From: Desulfurococcales archaeon
GTDB lineage: Archaea; Thermoproteota; Thermoprotei_A; Sulfolobales; Desulfurococcaceae
DNA length: 6,878 nucleotides
NCBI GenBank assembly: GCA_015521265.1
Contig: WAON01000043.1
Coordinates: 1-6,878 of the forward strand
Direction: 5' to 3'
Part shown: one piece after another, positions 5,478 through 6,878 of the stretch
Numbering within the stretch: position 1 is the first letter of the stretch
Layout of the letters: each line of letters begins with the position of its first letter
Translations under genes and position numbers: made by a program
Notes under the pieces: model-generated
What the model was told of the DNA's origin: nothing
The model's database searches: none
What the model saw: the letters and a program-made list of their open reading frames with translations, nothing else

Positions 5478-6470
5478 ATGGTTCGTTTCCACGAGAAGAT
5501 CCTTGAGATCGCTGAAGGTATTAGGACTATGAGGATTAGGGGGGCCGGAAAGATCGCTAGATCGGCTGCCGAAGCCCTCAAGATCGCTGCCGAGACTTAT
5601 AGCGGCGAACCAGACCCTGAATTGTTCCGTAAGTATATGAATGAAGCTGCAAAGTTGATCCTAGCTACTAGGCCTACTGCCGTTAGTCTACCCAATGCAG
5701 TATATTACGTCATGTATGCTCTGGAGTCAAACCTAGGCTTTAAAGAGCTCCGCGAAGCAGTTATTGCGAGGGCCGAGGAGTTTATTAGAAATAGTCTTGA
5801 AGCAGTTAGGAAGATCGGTGAGATCGGGGCTAGGAGGATTAAGCAGGACTCGGTAGTATTAACTCATTGTCACAGCACTGCCGCGGCTACCGTAATTATT
5901 ACCGCTTACAAGATGGGAAAGATTAGGAAGGTTTATAGCACCGAGACTAGGCCATTCTATCAGGGGAGGATTACTGCAAGGCACTTAATTGAAGCTGGTG
6001 TACCCGTTGTACAAGTCCCGGATAGTAGTGTCCGGTATATTATGCATGAAGTAGACCAGGTCGTTGTTGGCGCTGATACTATTGCTAGTAATGGTGCACT
6101 CGTAAACAAGGTGGGTACTAGCCAGGTTACGCTTGCAGCTCATGAAGCTAGGGTTCGAGTATTCGTAGCGGCTGAAACCTATAAGTTCTCGCCTATGACT
6201 GTTATAGGAGAACTAGTACCAATAGAGTATAGGGATCCTACTGAGATCGTTCCTAAGGAGTGGATTGATAAGCATCCCAACGTAACCGTTTTGAACCCCG
6301 CTTTCGATGTTACACCCCCCGAGTATATTGATGCAATAATTACTGAGGAAGGAGTCATCCCACCTCAAGCGGCTATACTTATACTAATGGAGAAGTTCGG
6401 CTGGGCGCTGGAAAAGATTAAACAAGGCGTTAAACAAAGTGTTAGTTTTGAAGACTCTATTGAGGGTTAA
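5478..6470 (+). CDS. ribose-1,5-bisphosphate isomerase (R15P isomerase)
   Basis: The enzyme converts ribose 1,5-bisphosphate to ribulose 1,5-bisphosphate in the archaeal AMP/nucleoside breakdown pathway, between AMP phosphorylase and type III RubisCO; neither partner is in this window. Numbering from ATG 5478 (330 residues): RIRGAG (19-24) is the phosphate-binding loop; THCHS contains the catalytic Cys131; ETRPFYQGR (156-164) and GADTIASNGALVNKVGT (198-214) follow, the latter with the catalytic Asp200; ETYKFS and EYIDAIITEEG complete the family core. The characterised Thermococcus kodakarensis enzyme uses Cys133 and Asp202, so length and positions agree closely. Older annotation would call this an aIF2B-related subunit. 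ATG 5478 has the better ribosome binding site; TTG 5460 would add six residues and overlap the upstream gene. The clear paralogue just upstream implies a tandem duplication followed by divergence. Confidence 0.9.
   Translation: MVRFHEKILEIAEGIRTMRIRGAGKIARSAAEALKIAAETYSGEPDPELFRKYMNEAAKLILATRPTAVSLPNAVYYVMYALESNLGFKELREAVIARAEEFIRNSLEAVRKIGEIGARRIKQDSVVLTHCHSTAAATVIITAYKMGKIRKVYSTETRPFYQGRITARHLIEAGVPVVQVPDSSVRYIMHEVDQVVVGADTIASNGALVNKVGTSQVTLAAHEARVRVFVAAETYKFSPMTVIGELVPIEYRDPTEIVPKEWIDKHPNVTVLNPAFDVTPPEYIDAIITEEGVIPPQAAILILMEKFGWALEKIKQGVKQSVSFEDSIEG
6462..6467 (+). promoter_or_regulatory. ribosome binding site GAGGGT for the 108-residue ORF
   Basis: GAGGGT ends six bases before ATG 6474 and lies within the last codons of the isomerase gene, so the small gene is probably translated from the same transcript. 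Confidence 0.55.
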
Positions 6471-6473
6471 ACT

Positions 6474-6800
6474 ATGGATCCTGCTGTGATGAAGAAAAAG
6501 ATCGTAGAGTTAATTGATGATAGCAGGGATAATGATAGAAAAATTGCTTTCTACAGTGACGAAAATGTTCAAGCCATCATGGATAAACTCTACGGTGAAT
6601 GGGAGAAAAATAATCGGAAAGGCATACCACTAGACTACGCTTCGAACGAGGAACTAGAAGTCCTCTACCGTCTAGCAAAACACTACGCTGAAAACCCCTA
6701 TCGTAAAGCATACGTCGACTTCATGCGTAGAGCATATTTCGGCGAGAAGAAGGAGGAAAAACGAAGTTCCTGGCTTAAGAGAATTCTAAGAATTATCTAG
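6474..6800 (+). CDS. small charged protein of unknown function, third gene of the isomerase cluster
   Basis: I do not recognise this 108-residue protein. It has no signal peptide, no membrane segment and no cysteine, so it is probably cytoplasmic. It is highly charged and looks mostly helical, with likely helices near 2-18, 28-46 and 58-74, and aromatic residues spaced through the middle (F26, Y27, Y40, W43, Y55, Y65, Y71, Y76, Y80, F83, Y88, F89). The C-terminus is lysine/arginine-rich and ends in SSWLKRILRII, which could form a short amphipathic helix that touches a membrane or a partner protein. It starts three bases after the isomerase stop with a good Shine-Dalgarno sequence, so it is very probably a real, coupled gene. 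Context suggests a link to the isomerase pair, but no function can be inferred from the sequence. Confidence 0.7.
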   Translation: MDPAVMKKKIVELIDDSRDNDRKIAFYSDENVQAIMDKLYGEWEKNNRKGIPLDYASNEELEVLYRLAKHYAENPYRKAYVDFMRRAYFGEKKEEKRSSWLKRILRII

Positions 6801-6807
6801 ACCCTGG

Positions 6808-6812
6808 TTTTT
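6808..6812 (+). terminator. weak T-run after the isomerase cluster
   Basis: A run of five T residues follows eight bases after the stop codon of the small gene. Archaeal termination often uses T-runs without a hairpin, and I see no hairpin here. The run is short, so the call is tentative. Confidence 0.3.
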
Positions 6813-6828
6813 CCATTAATTTAACGAA

Positions 6829-6838
6829 CTATTTATAG
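6829..6838 (+). promoter_or_regulatory. TATA-like element near the right edge
   Basis: CTATTTATAG lies about 26 bases (from its centre) before TTG 6860 / GTG 6862, which is the usual spacing for a leaderless archaeal start. The same ten bases, in the opposite orientation, appear at 3531-3540 in the divergent promoter region. Any gene driven from here lies beyond the window. Confidence 0.3.
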
Positions 6839-6878
6839 ATTAAAGATATCAATAAATAATTGTGGAAAAACTCTTCGC

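Noticed and set aside
5478..6470. Annotating the second eIF2B-family gene as a translation initiation factor subunit
   Set aside because: It keeps both the Cys and the Asp needed for ribose-1,5-bisphosphate isomerase, as well as the RGAG loop, so the metabolic role fits better.

Overview
The window looks like chromosomal DNA of a hyperthermophilic crenarchaeon, probably of the Desulfurococcales. This rests on a tRNA-Ile2 agmatinylcytidine synthetase (TiaS, archaea only), a ribose-1,5-bisphosphate isomerase of the archaeal AMP pathway, GAGGTG-type ribosome binding sites in front of TTG starts, AGG/AGA-dominated arginine codons, and very short gaps between genes. The genus is not established from the sequence. 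I see no mobile element, CRISPR array, tRNA or rRNA.

Left part (1-1770, plus strand): the 3' portion of tiaS, cut at its 5' end by the window edge. It is followed by a GC-rich 107-base gap that could hold a small structured RNA, then a small membrane protein of the YdjM/DUF457 metal-hydrolase family that starts at TTG.

Middle (1739-3469, minus strand): a convergent gene overlapping the YdjM-like gene by 32 bases. It encodes a 576-residue secreted, membrane-anchored protein with a signal peptide, many N-glycosylation sequons, a regular dimer-type coiled-coil stalk and a C-terminal membrane anchor. Its ectodomain follows the alkaline phosphatase/phosphodiesterase layout, but the positions expected to bind metal are substituted, so I read it as a likely pseudoenzyme.

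Right part (3558-6800, plus strand): four closely packed genes. The first is a BioD-like P-loop NTPase of unknown role. The next three form a tight cluster: an eIF2B-alpha/beta/delta-family protein in which both catalytic residues are replaced (Cys to Ser, Asp to Glu), then, one base after its stop codon, a paralogue that keeps both residues and is a good ribose-1,5-bisphosphate isomerase, then, three bases later, an unrecognised 108-residue charged protein. The active isomerase should feed ribose 1,5-bisphosphate from AMP breakdown to ribulose 1,5-bisphosphate. The inactive paralogue beside it may be a partner or regulatory subunit, and this pair is the most interesting arrangement in the window. 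The last 78 bases hold a weak T-run and a TATA-like element that could drive a gene starting at the right edge.
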